From: Acidisphaera sp035272265
GTDB taxonomy: Bacteria > Pseudomonadota > Alphaproteobacteria > Acetobacterales > Acetobacteraceae
Direction: 5' to 3'
DNA length: 7,687 nt
Assembly (NCBI GenBank): GCA_035272265.1
Contig: DATEQV010000236.1
Location: 1 to 7,687, forward strand
Part shown: positions 1 through 6,207 of the stretch, one piece after another
How positions within the stretch are numbered: the stretch's first letter is position 1
Layout of the letters: every line of letters starts with the position of its first letter
Translations under genes and position numbers: made by a program
Notes under the pieces: model-generated
The model's database searches: none
What the model saw: only the letters and a program-made list of their open reading frames with translations
What the model was told of the DNA's origin: nothing

Positions 1-1
1 T

Positions 2-805
2 GTCGACCTGATCAACAACCTGCCGGTCACCGCCATGCGGCAGGTGCAGGCCAACGAAGGCACCCGCGTGGCAGCCGTGAACGGCACCCGCACCTTCTTC
101 CTGTCGATCAACAACGCCAAGCCGCCGTTCAACGACGTGCGGGTCCGTCAGGCGCTCAACCACGCGGTGGACCGCAAGCTGATCATCGCCAAGCTGCTGA
201 ACGGGCTTGCCGTTCCGCTCAACGGCGTCCTCAGCCCCGATGCGTTCGGCTTCGACCCGACCCTTCCGGACTACGCCTACGATCCCGGGCAGACCAAGGC
301 GATGCTGGCGGACGCCGGCGTGCGCGACCTGCAACTGACGATCGACACCGACGGGTCCGGCAAGGAGATCAGCGAGGCGATCGCCTCGATGTTCTCCCGG
401 GCCGGGATCGATGCGAAGGCGCGGGTCTGGGAAACCGCCGTCATCGTGCCGATCTGGCGCGATCCGGCGAAGCGGCAGGACCACGACCTGTTCTACACGT
501 CCTGGGGCAACGCCTCGCTCGATCCGTCCGACATCATGATGCCGGCGATCCGCACCGGCGGCCGGGGCAACACCGCCGGATACGCCGATCCCGAGGTCGA
601 CAAGCTGCTCGACGACGCGGAGACGGAGGTCGATCGCGAGAAGCGCAAGGCGCTCTACCTGCAGGCGCAGCAGATCATCAACCGCGACGCGCCCTGGGTG
701 TTCCTGTGGCTGCCGCAGGACATCTACGGCGTCTCCCAGCGACTGAAGGGCTGGATGCCGTCGCCGAGCGGCATGATCGACCTCTCGCGCGCGACGGTCG
801 CGTAA
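2..805 (+). CDS. ABC transporter substrate-binding protein, family 5 (peptide/nickel type), C-terminal part
   Basis: This is the C-terminal 267 residues of a periplasmic solute-binding protein that would deliver ligand to the permeases encoded next. The frame is open from base 2, so the true start and signal peptide lie upstream of the window. Full-length members have roughly 500-540 residues, so about half is present. Family 5 landmarks are visible: 'GTRTFFLSIN' near residue 28, then 'FNDVRVRQALNHAVDR' at 43-58, where relatives usually have DVRVRQALNYAIDR. 'YDPGQTKAMLADAGV' follows at about 92-106, and 'SWGNASLDPSD' at about 167-177. These belong to the second lobe and the return to lobe one. 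The stop TAA is 26 bases before the next gene, and the co-directional order binding protein-permease-permease-ATPase-ATPase is typical of Dpp/Opp operons. The ligand is unknown: family 5 proteins bind peptides, opines, nickel chelates, glutathione and some sugars. Confidence 0.95.
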   Translation, partial: VDLINNLPVTAMRQVQANEGTRVAAVNGTRTFFLSINNAKPPFNDVRVRQALNHAVDRKLIIAKLLNGLAVPLNGVLSPDAFGFDPTLPDYAYDPGQTKAMLADAGVRDLQLTIDTDGSGKEISEAIASMFSRAGIDAKARVWETAVIVPIWRDPAKRQDHDLFYTSWGNASLDPSDIMMPAIRTGGRGNTAGYADPEVDKLLDDAETEVDREKRKALYLQAQQIINRDAPWVFLWLPQDIYGVSQRLKGWMPSPSGMIDLSRATVA

Positions 806-831
806 ACCGAAAGGATTTGGGGGCGGACCCG

Positions 832-1830
832 ATGTGGCTTGCCGGACGGGTGTCGCACCTGCTCAGCGTGCTGTTCGGCACCAGCATCGCCGTGTTCGCG
901 ATGATGTGGGCCACGCCCGGCGATCCCGTGCAGGTCATGCTCGCCGACCAGCGCGTCACGCCCGAGCAGGTGACGGCGTTGCGCCACGAGATGGGGCTCG
1001 ACCTCTCGCTGCCGAGCCGGTTCGCGAGCTTCCTGTGGCGCGCCCTGCACGGCGATTTCGGCCGCAGCTTCTTCCACCACCGGCCGGTGATCGGCGTGAT
1101 CGCCGAGCGTCTGCCGGCGACGATCGAGCTCACCCTCGCCGCCTCCGTCATCGCCCTGTTGATCGGAATTCCGCTCGGCCTCTACGCCGGCACGCGCCCG
1201 GGTCGGCCGACCGACCGCATCGCCAGCCTCGGATCGCTGGTCGGCGTCTCCATGCCGGGGTTCTGGCTCGGTCTCGTGCTGATGCTGATCTTCTCGGTCA
1301 CGCTGCATCTGCTGCCCGTGTCCGGCCGGATGGGCAGCGGCGACGAGCCGCCCGCCGTGACGCATCTCCTGCTGCTCGACTCGGTGCTCGCCGGCCGTCC
1401 GGACATGTTCGCCACTGCCTTGCGCCACCTGATCCTGCCTTCGGTCACCCTCGCCCTGCCGATGGCGGCGGTGCTGATGCAGGTCACGCGCACCGCCGTC
1501 ATCGACGTCATGCGCGCCGACTACATCGTGTTCGCCGAGGCGAAAGGCCTCGCGCGCCGGCGCATCCTGCTGCTGCACGTGCTGAAGAACGCGCTCGCGC
1601 CCGCCGTCAGCGTGGCCGCGATCGAGATCGGCGCCATGCTCGGCGGCAACATGATCGTCGAGACGATCTTCTCCTGGCCGGGCGTGGGCCGCCTCGTCGT
1701 GCAGGCGATCTTCGATCGCAACTACCCACTCGTCCAGGCCGCCGTCCTGTTGTACGCCGTGTTCTACGCCATCCTGAACTTCGCGGCCGACATTCTCTAC
1801 GCGCTGCTCAATCCGCGGGTGGCGGCATGA
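832..1830 (+). CDS. DppB/OppB-type ABC transporter permease
   Basis: This 332-residue inner-membrane protein would form one half of the translocation channel of a peptide/nickel-type importer. Hydrophobic stretches suggest six membrane segments, at about residues 8-27, 97-119, 136-161, 198-217, 256-278 and 300-325. The cytoplasmic EAA coupling loop that docks on the ATPase is seen at about 230-257, with 'EAKGL' at 236-240 followed by a basic stretch and 'LKNALAP'. The N-terminal part 'WATPGDPVQVML' (26-37) and 'LPATIELTLAAS' (94-105) are typical of DppB. ATG 832 was chosen because the hydrophobic first segment starts directly after it and a purine-rich GGGGGCGG stretch lies about 5 bases upstream. 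The frame is open further upstream (an ATG at 706), but that part overlaps the binding-protein gene and reads as Arg-rich out-of-frame sequence. An in-frame TTG at 817 sits too close to the AAGGA at 811. The stop overlaps the next start as ATGA. Confidence 0.96.
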   Translation: MWLAGRVSHLLSVLFGTSIAVFAMMWATPGDPVQVMLADQRVTPEQVTALRHEMGLDLSLPSRFASFLWRALHGDFGRSFFHHRPVIGVIAERLPATIELTLAASVIALLIGIPLGLYAGTRPGRPTDRIASLGSLVGVSMPGFWLGLVLMLIFSVTLHLLPVSGRMGSGDEPPAVTHLLLLDSVLAGRPDMFATALRHLILPSVTLALPMAAVLMQVTRTAVIDVMRADYIVFAEAKGLARRRILLLHVLKNALAPAVSVAAIEIGAMLGGNMIVETIFSWPGVGRLVVQAIFDRNYPLVQAAVLLYAVFYAILNFAADILYALLNPRVAA

Positions 1831-2702
1831 GCGCGAGCCTCGCCCTCTCTCCCGGCACGCTCGCCCTTCGCCGGTTCCGGCGCGACTGGGTCTCTTTCGG
1901 TTGCCTCGCGTTTCTCGTCATCGTCGCCCTCGTCGCCATCGGCGCGCCCTGGATCGCGCCGCACGACCCGGCCGACGCGGACCTGCTGCGCCGGCTGCAG
2001 CCTCCCGTCTGGACGGACGGCGGCGACTGGTCGTATCCGCTCGGCTGCGACGGGCTCGGCCGCGACGTGCTGTCGCGCCTGATCTTCGGCGCGCGGATCT
2101 CGCTCGGGATCGGCATCTTCGTCGTCTCGCTTGCCACGGTGATCGGCGCGAGCGCCGGCGTGCTCGCGGGATTCGCGCGCGGCATTCCCGACGCCATCCT
2201 GTCGCGCATCGCCGACGTGTTGCTCGGCTTTCCGTATCTGGTGTTCGCCATCGGCCTGATGGGCATGATGGGGCCGGGGCTTTCCAACATCGTCCTGACG
2301 CTCGTTCTCAAGGAATGGGTCGTCGCGTTTCGTGTCGCCCGTGGCGAGACGCTGGCCGCGCGCCGGCAGGACTATGTCGAAGCGGCACGCGCCCTCGGCT
2401 GTCCGCGCGGGCGCATCATGCGCGACGAGATCATGCCGAACATCCTCTCGCCGGTGCTGGTGGTCGCAACGGTTCGCATGGCGGGCGTCATCATCATGGA
2501 GGCGAGCCTGTCGTTCCTCGGCCTCGGCGTGCAGCCGCCCGCGGTGTCCTGGGGCGGCATGGTCGCGGACGGCCGTGACGTGCTGGCCGACGGCTGGTGG
2601 GTGGCGACGTTCCCTGGCCTGGCGATCATGCTGGTCGTGATCGCGGCCAACCTCGCGAGCCAGGGGCTGCGCGAAGCCTTCGATCCGAAATCGCGCCGAT
2701 GA
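1827..2702 (+). CDS. DppC/OppC-type ABC transporter permease
   Basis: This 291-residue inner-membrane protein is the second channel subunit and pairs with the permease encoded upstream. It has the OppC-type N-terminal region: a basic 'ALRRFRRDW' (13-21), a first membrane segment at about 22-43, and a periplasmic stretch ending in 'LGCDGLGRDVLSRLIFGAR' (72-90), where relatives read GTDxLGRDVLSRLxxGAR. The EAA loop lies at about 183-206 ('YVEAARALG', then a basic run and 'EIMPN'). The conserved C-terminal 'LSFLGLGVQPPAVSWG' is at 228-243. ATG 1827 forms an ATGA overlap with the stop of the upstream permease, and its TGA at 2700-2702 overlaps the next ATG in the same way. The pair should therefore be made at matched levels by translational coupling. 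The frame stays open far upstream of 1827, but that sequence is the out-of-frame shadow of the other permease gene. Confidence 0.96.
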   Translation: MSASLALSPGTLALRRFRRDWVSFGCLAFLVIVALVAIGAPWIAPHDPADADLLRRLQPPVWTDGGDWSYPLGCDGLGRDVLSRLIFGARISLGIGIFVVSLATVIGASAGVLAGFARGIPDAILSRIADVLLGFPYLVFAIGLMGMMGPGLSNIVLTLVLKEWVVAFRVARGETLAARRQDYVEAARALGCPRGRIMRDEIMPNILSPVLVVATVRMAGVIIMEASLSFLGLGVQPPAVSWGGMVADGRDVLADGWWVATFPGLAIMLVVIAANLASQGLREAFDPKSRR

Positions 2703-3667
2703 CGGACCCGGTTCTGCGCATCCGGGGTCTCCATGTGGGCTTCCCGACGGACACCGGCATCGTCCGCGCGGTGGACGGCGTCGACCTCGACGTGCTTGCG
2801 GGCGAATGCCTGGGCGTGGTCGGGGAGTCCGGTTCCGGCAAGACGGTGACTTTCCTCGCAACCCTTGGCCTCGTCGCTCCGCCCGGCGTCGTGACGGCGG
2901 AAACCATCTCGTGGAAAGGCCGGGATCTCCTCAAGCTGCGGGCTGCGGAGATGCGCGCGGTGCGCGGCCGGGAGATCGCCCTGACGATGCAGGACGCGCT
3001 GACGGCGCTCAACCCGGTGCTCTCGATCGGAACCCAGATCGACGAAACGCTCGCCGCGCACGGCGCGTACCGCAGCAGCACGGACCGGCGCGCGCGCGCG
3101 GTCGAACTGCTGCAGCTTGTCGGCATCCCCGAACCCGCGCGGCGTCTGCGCGCCTACCCGTACGAGCTGTCCGGCGGCATGCGGCAGCGCGCGATGATCG
3201 CGGTCGCGCTCGCCTGCGGTCCCGACCTCCTCATCGCCGACGAACCGACCACCGCGCTCGACGTGACGGTCCAGGCGCAGGTGCTCGAGCTGCTCGGCGA
3301 TCTGCGGGCCAGGCTCGGAATGAGCCTCGTTCTGGTCACCCACAACCTGGCGATCGTCGCCGAGCACTGCGATCGCGTCGCCGTCATGTACGCCGGCCAG
3401 GTCGTCGAAACCGGTCCCGCGGTGCGCGTCGTCTCCGCGCCGCGCCATCCCTATACCGCCGGTCTCGTCGCGTCGATCCCGACGGTCGACCGTCTCGACG
3501 CCGAGATCGTCCCGATCCCCGGCCGCATCCCCGATCCGCGCGCCTGGCCGACCGGCTGCCGCTTCGCCGACCGCTGCGGGTACCGCGCCGACGACTGCGC
3601 CACCCCGCAGCCCATGCGGCCGGCGACGGACGGCGGCGTGCGCTGCTGCCTCGCGGATGCTGCATGA
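2699..3667 (+). CDS. DppD/OppD-type ABC transporter ATP-binding protein
   Basis: This 322-residue cytoplasmic ATPase is one of two different nucleotide-binding subunits that drive the importer. All catalytic motifs are intact. Walker A is 'GESGSGKT' at 42-49, the Q-loop glutamine is Q98, and the signature 'LSGGMRQR' is at 157-164. Walker B 'LLIADEP' is at 177-183 with catalytic E182, the D-loop 'TALD' follows at 185-188, and the switch histidine is H215. The C-terminal oligopeptide/dipeptide extension is present ('RHPYTAGL' 249-256). It ends in a cysteine-rich tail with C287, C293, C300 and C316/C317, matching the four-cysteine arrangement that binds a [4Fe-4S] cluster in characterised DppD-like ATPases. 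The Q-loop reads 'MQDALTALNP', where relatives usually have F-Q-D/E-P-M, so an otherwise common proline is alanine. The start ATG overlaps the permease stop and the stop overlaps the start of the next ATPase gene. Confidence 0.96.
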   Translation: MTDPVLRIRGLHVGFPTDTGIVRAVDGVDLDVLAGECLGVVGESGSGKTVTFLATLGLVAPPGVVTAETISWKGRDLLKLRAAEMRAVRGREIALTMQDALTALNPVLSIGTQIDETLAAHGAYRSSTDRRARAVELLQLVGIPEPARRLRAYPYELSGGMRQRAMIAVALACGPDLLIADEPTTALDVTVQAQVLELLGDLRARLGMSLVLVTHNLAIVAEHCDRVAVMYAGQVVETGPAVRVVSAPRHPYTAGLVASIPTVDRLDAEIVPIPGRIPDPRAWPTGCRFADRCGYRADDCATPQPMRPATDGGVRCCLADAA

Positions 3668-4698
3668 GCGTGGAAACGTCCTCTCGCACCACGCCGGCGC
3701 AGCGTCAGGAGGCGCCGTCCGTCCCCCTGCTCGAACTGTCGTCGGTCACGAAAGACTTTCTCATCCGCCGCACGCTTGTCGGGTCGATGTTCGGCGTGCC
3801 GCGCCGCCGCATCCGCGCCGTCGACAGCGTCGATCTGGCGGTCGCGCCCGGTGAATGCCTCGGCCTGATCGGCGAGAGCGGCTGCGGAAAGAGCACGCTG
3901 GGACGGCTCGCCCTCCGGCTGCTCGAACCGACCGCCGGCACGGTCCGCTTCGACGGCGTCGACCTCGCGGCCCTGTCGCCCGGCGCTCTCGCCGCGTTGC
4001 GTCCGCGCATGCAGATCATCTTCCAGGATCCGTACGCGTCCCTCAACCCACGCCGGAACGTCGAGCAGATCGTCGGCCTTCCGCTGGCGCTGCACACACG
4101 CCTGCCGCCCCGCGAGCGCCGCGAGCGCGTGGTCGAGGCGCTCGACTGGATCGGCCTGGGTGCGGAGCATCTGCATCGCTATCCGCACCAGTTCTCCGGC
4201 GGCCAGCGGCAACGCATCGGCATCGCCCGCGCGCTCGTCACCCATCCCGCGCTCGTCGTGTGCGACGAGCCGGTCTCCGCGCTCGACGTCTCCATCCAGG
4301 CGCAGGTTCTCGCGCTGCTGAAACGGCTGCGGCGCGAGTTCGGCCTCGCCTACCTGTTCATCTCGCACGACATCGCCGTCGTGGCGCACCTCTCCGAGCG
4401 CATCGCCGTCATGTATCTGGGCCGCATCGTCGAGAGCGGCACCACGAGGGACATCGTGATCGCGCCGCGCCACCCCTACACGCAGGCCCTGCTCTCGGCC
4501 GTTCCTCATGCAACGCGCAGCACACGGGCGCGCATCCGCCTGAGCGGCGATCCGCCCTCGCCCATCGATCCGCCGAGCGGATGCGCCTTCCACCAACGCT
4601 GTCCCTATGCCGTCGCGATCTGTCGCACCGAACGTCCCGTCCTGGCGCCCGCCGCGACGGGCCACGCGGTTGCGTGCCATCTTGCCGCGACCAACTAA
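3664..4698 (+). CDS. DppF/OppF-type ABC transporter ATP-binding protein
   Basis: This 344-residue cytoplasmic ATPase is the partner of the DppD-type subunit and completes the importer. Walker A is 'GESGCGKS' at 70-77, and its Cys before the last Gly is characteristic of DppF/OppF. The Q-loop is 'FQDPYASLNP' at 120-129 with Q121, and the signature 'FSGGQRQR' is at 177-184. Walker B 'LVVCDEP' is at 197-203 with catalytic E202, the D-loop 'SALD' is at 205-208, and the switch histidine is H235. The C-terminal oligo_HPY region has 'RHPYTQALLSAVP' at 269-281 and cysteines C307, C313, C320 and C338, a second potential iron-sulfur site. The first 20 residues are polar and probably disordered. ATG 3664 overlaps the upstream stop as ATGA. 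After the stop TAA only one base separates this gene from the amidase gene, so both are very likely on one transcript. Confidence 0.96.
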   Translation: MSVETSSRTTPAQRQEAPSVPLLELSSVTKDFLIRRTLVGSMFGVPRRRIRAVDSVDLAVAPGECLGLIGESGCGKSTLGRLALRLLEPTAGTVRFDGVDLAALSPGALAALRPRMQIIFQDPYASLNPRRNVEQIVGLPLALHTRLPPRERRERVVEALDWIGLGAEHLHRYPHQFSGGQRQRIGIARALVTHPALVVCDEPVSALDVSIQAQVLALLKRLRREFGLAYLFISHDIAVVAHLSERIAVMYLGRIVESGTTRDIVIAPRHPYTQALLSAVPHATRSTRARIRLSGDPPSPIDPPSGCAFHQRCPYAVAICRTERPVLAPAATGHAVACHLAATN

Positions 4699-4699
4699 G

Positions 4700-5962
4700 A
4701 TGCACGCGGACGAGGAGTTCTGCTGCAGCAAGGCCGCCATTCGCATCGATGTCGCGGAGCGCCAACTCACGCGGCTGGCCGCCCGCGAACCCGACATTCG
4801 CGCCTTCGCCTGCGTCGATCCGGCTGGGGCACGTTACGAACTGGCCGGACCGCCTGTCGGGCCTCTGTCCGGCGCGCTGGTCGGCATCAAGGACATCATC
4901 GCAACCGCCGACTTCCCGACGCGCTGCGGCGATGACCCCGCGACTGGAGAGCCAATCCCTCGCATCGACGCCTGGGTGGTTGCCCGGCTCAAATCGCTCG
5001 GCGCGACGATCCTCGGCAAGACCGCTTGCACGCGGTTCGGCGTCGGCATCCCCGGCCCGACGCGCAACCCGCACGATCCCAGCCGCACACCCGGCGGCTC
5101 GTCGAGCGGATCGGCCGCCGCGGTTGCCGCCGGGTTCTGCTCCTTCGCGATCGGCACGCAGACCGCCGGATCGACCATCAGGCCGGCGTCCTATTGCGGC
5201 GTCGTCGGGTTCAAGCCCAGCTTCGGCCTGCTGAGCACCGAGGGCATACGGCCGCTGTCGACCACGCTCGATCACGTCGGCATCTTCGCGACGTCCCCGC
5301 GCGACGCGTGGTATCTGACCAGCGCCCTCGTGCTCGACCGGCCACGGATCGCGCAAGCACGGAGGCCCGCCCGCATCCTGGTCCTGCAAACGCCGCCCGA
5401 GATCGCAGCGCTCGCCGAGTACCAGGAGCCCATGTCGCGGCTGTGCGAGGATCTGCGCGCCGACGGCGTGGACCTCGAAATGAGCGCGCTGCCGTTTCCG
5501 CCCGGCGACTTCGCCGGACTGCAGAAGGATCTCTGCTATTGGGAAGCCGCGCGCATCCTTCTCGGAACCCGCACCAGCGGCATCGCCGACGAATTGCGCG
5601 CGGCGTTCGAACCTTATCTCCGGTGCGACGTGTCGTTCCATGCGAGCGCCCAGCAGCGCCGCCTGCGGTATCAAGCCGAGTTCCAGTCGTTGGCCTCGCG
5701 CTTCGACGCCGTCCTGCTCCCGGCGGCGACCGGATCGGCTCCGCCCTTTGCCGATACGGGCGATGCGGTGATGAACCGGTTCTGGACTGCCTTGCATGTT
5801 CCGGTATTCGCGGTGCCTTTATGGACCGCTGAGTCAGGCATGCCGCTCGGCTTGCAAGTGATCGGCCGCCTTGGATCGGACGAAGAACTCGCGCAGACGG
5901 CGCAATGGCTCTTCGAACAGCAAAGCCAGGCGGAAGGGCGCACCAGGACTGGTTCAGCCTGA
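4700..5962 (+). CDS. Amidase signature (AS) family hydrolase
   Basis: This is a 420-residue cytoplasmic enzyme that should hydrolyse a carboxamide (or an amide/urea-like bond) to acid and amine. The Ser-cisSer-Lys triad of the family is complete. The lysine is K64 in 'VGIKDI', the cis-serine is S134 in 'PGGSSSGSAA', and the nucleophile is S158 in 'GTQTAGSTIRPASYCG' (152-167). The S134-S158 spacing of 24 matches GatA and FAAH. Further landmarks are 'GVVGFKPSFG' (167-176), 'LDHVGIFATSPRDA' (190-203), 'DAVLLPAATGSAPP' (336-349) and 'GMPLGLQVIG' (380-389). No signal peptide is seen. ATG 4700 was chosen because it follows the ATPase stop by one base; an in-frame ATG at 4607 lies deep inside the ATPase gene. 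No good Shine-Dalgarno is visible, so coupling to the upstream gene is likely. The GTQT-type signature differs from GatA (GTDTGGS), which with the absent gatB/gatC argues against a tRNA amidotransferase. The substrate is unknown and is probably supplied by the importer. Confidence 0.93.
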   Translation: MHADEEFCCSKAAIRIDVAERQLTRLAAREPDIRAFACVDPAGARYELAGPPVGPLSGALVGIKDIIATADFPTRCGDDPATGEPIPRIDAWVVARLKSLGATILGKTACTRFGVGIPGPTRNPHDPSRTPGGSSSGSAAAVAAGFCSFAIGTQTAGSTIRPASYCGVVGFKPSFGLLSTEGIRPLSTTLDHVGIFATSPRDAWYLTSALVLDRPRIAQARRPARILVLQTPPEIAALAEYQEPMSRLCEDLRADGVDLEMSALPFPPGDFAGLQKDLCYWEAARILLGTRTSGIADELRAAFEPYLRCDVSFHASAQQRRLRYQAEFQSLASRFDAVLLPAATGSAPPFADTGDAVMNRFWTALHVPVFAVPLWTAESGMPLGLQVIGRLGSDEELAQTAQWLFEQQSQAEGRTRTGSA

Positions 5963-6087
5963 GCGCGTGTCTGTGAATGATGGCGAAACAGCCGCGATCG
6001 ACCCCCAAGCGGTCATCCGGCAGGGCCGGCCGGGCGCCGCCAATGCGCCCACTCCGGTCATCCAGCTATCTTGGCCGTCGCCCCAGC

Positions 6088-6102
6088 AGCGGATATTCCG
6101 CT
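6088..6102. promoter_or_regulatory. Perfect 15-base dyad, possible operator
   Basis: AGCGGA and TCCGCT flank a TAT centre, giving six perfectly paired bases on each side. It lies 105 bases upstream of the hydrolase ATG and overlaps the only -10-like hexamer I can draw (TATTCC 6094-6099). Size and symmetry fit a site for a dimeric repressor or activator, but no regulator gene is in the window to pair it with, and short dyads also arise by chance. Confidence 0.3.
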
Positions 6103-6154
6103 ACGGGCGGAAGCAGTCGCCTCACCGGCGGGGGTGCTTCCATGATCGTGATGT

Positions 6155-6172
6155 CCGCGACACCTGTCGCGG
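6155..6172. promoter_or_regulatory. Perfect 18-base inverted repeat, possible operator
   Basis: CCGCGACA and TGTCGCGG are exact reverse complements separated by only CC. The two-base spacer is too short for a normal RNA hairpin loop, so recognition as DNA by a symmetric dimer is the more natural reading. The repeat ends 35 bases before the hydrolase start codon, where a bound repressor could block transcription. It is the stronger of the two dyads in this leader. The function is inferred only. Confidence 0.4.
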
Positions 6173-6194
6173 CCAATCCGCATTATATCAATTT

Positions 6195-6204
6195 AGGGAG
6201 AAGG
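6195..6204 (+). promoter_or_regulatory. Strong ribosome binding site that fixes the hydrolase start
   Basis: AGGGAGAAGG lies directly upstream of ATG 6208, with AGGGAG ending seven bases before it. It is the best Shine-Dalgarno match in the window and is the reason for choosing 6208 over the in-frame ATGs at 5977, 6142 and 6151. The operon genes upstream show weaker sites and rely on start/stop overlap, so this gene appears to be translated independently. Confidence 0.75.
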
Positions 6205-6207
6205 CAC

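Larger units (their letters stand above)
5963..6207. other. Leader region between amidase and alpha/beta hydrolase genes, probably non-coding
   Basis: This 245-base stretch separates the amidase stop from the hydrolase start, much longer than any other gap in the cluster. The hydrolase frame is open back to an ATG at 5977, directly after an in-frame TGA. The would-be peptide is rich in Arg, Ser and Pro, has mixed third-position bases and resembles no domain I know, so I treat it as untranslated. It contains two perfect dyads (6088-6102 and 6155-6172), a 9-base direct repeat CGGTCATCC (6010-6018 and 6055-6063) and a strong ribosome binding site. A poor sigma70-like pair can be drawn: TTGGCC at 6071-6076, a 17-base spacer and TATTCC at 6094-6099. 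I would not rely on it. Confidence 0.6.

Noticed and set aside
817..831. In-frame TTG as alternative start of the first permease
   Set aside because: The AAGGA at 811-815 is only one base away, too close to act as its ribosome binding site. ATG 832 sits right at the first membrane segment.
4607..4699. Upstream ATG that would extend the amidase by 31 residues
   Set aside because: It lies inside the ATPase coding region. The extension reads as Arg/Pro-rich shadow sequence, and ATG 4700 directly follows the ATPase stop.
3451..4797. Long - strand open frame opposite the ATPase genes
   Set aside because: It lies fully antisense to ATPase genes with all catalytic motifs. Its translation is Arg/Ala/Asp-rich without domains, as expected from the high GC3 of the real genes.
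4409..5797. Long - strand open frame opposite the ATPase end and the amidase
   Set aside because: Same reason: it is antisense to a recognisable amidase with an intact triad, and its low-complexity Arg/Gly/Ala text has no family features.
4700..5962. Reading the amidase as GatA of the tRNA amidotransferase
   Set aside because: No gatB or gatC neighbour is present, the signature is GTQTAGS rather than GTDTGGS, and the gene is embedded with a peptide-type importer.
6010..6063. Direct repeat CGGTCATCC, two copies 45 bases apart, as an iteron or regulator box
   Set aside because: There are only two 9-base copies with no third or regular spacing, so chance is a sufficient explanation.
5963..6207. 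Riboswitch or small RNA in the leader of the hydrolase gene
   Set aside because: I could not find a known riboswitch core or a stem followed by a T-run. The dyads have very short centres and fit DNA operators better.
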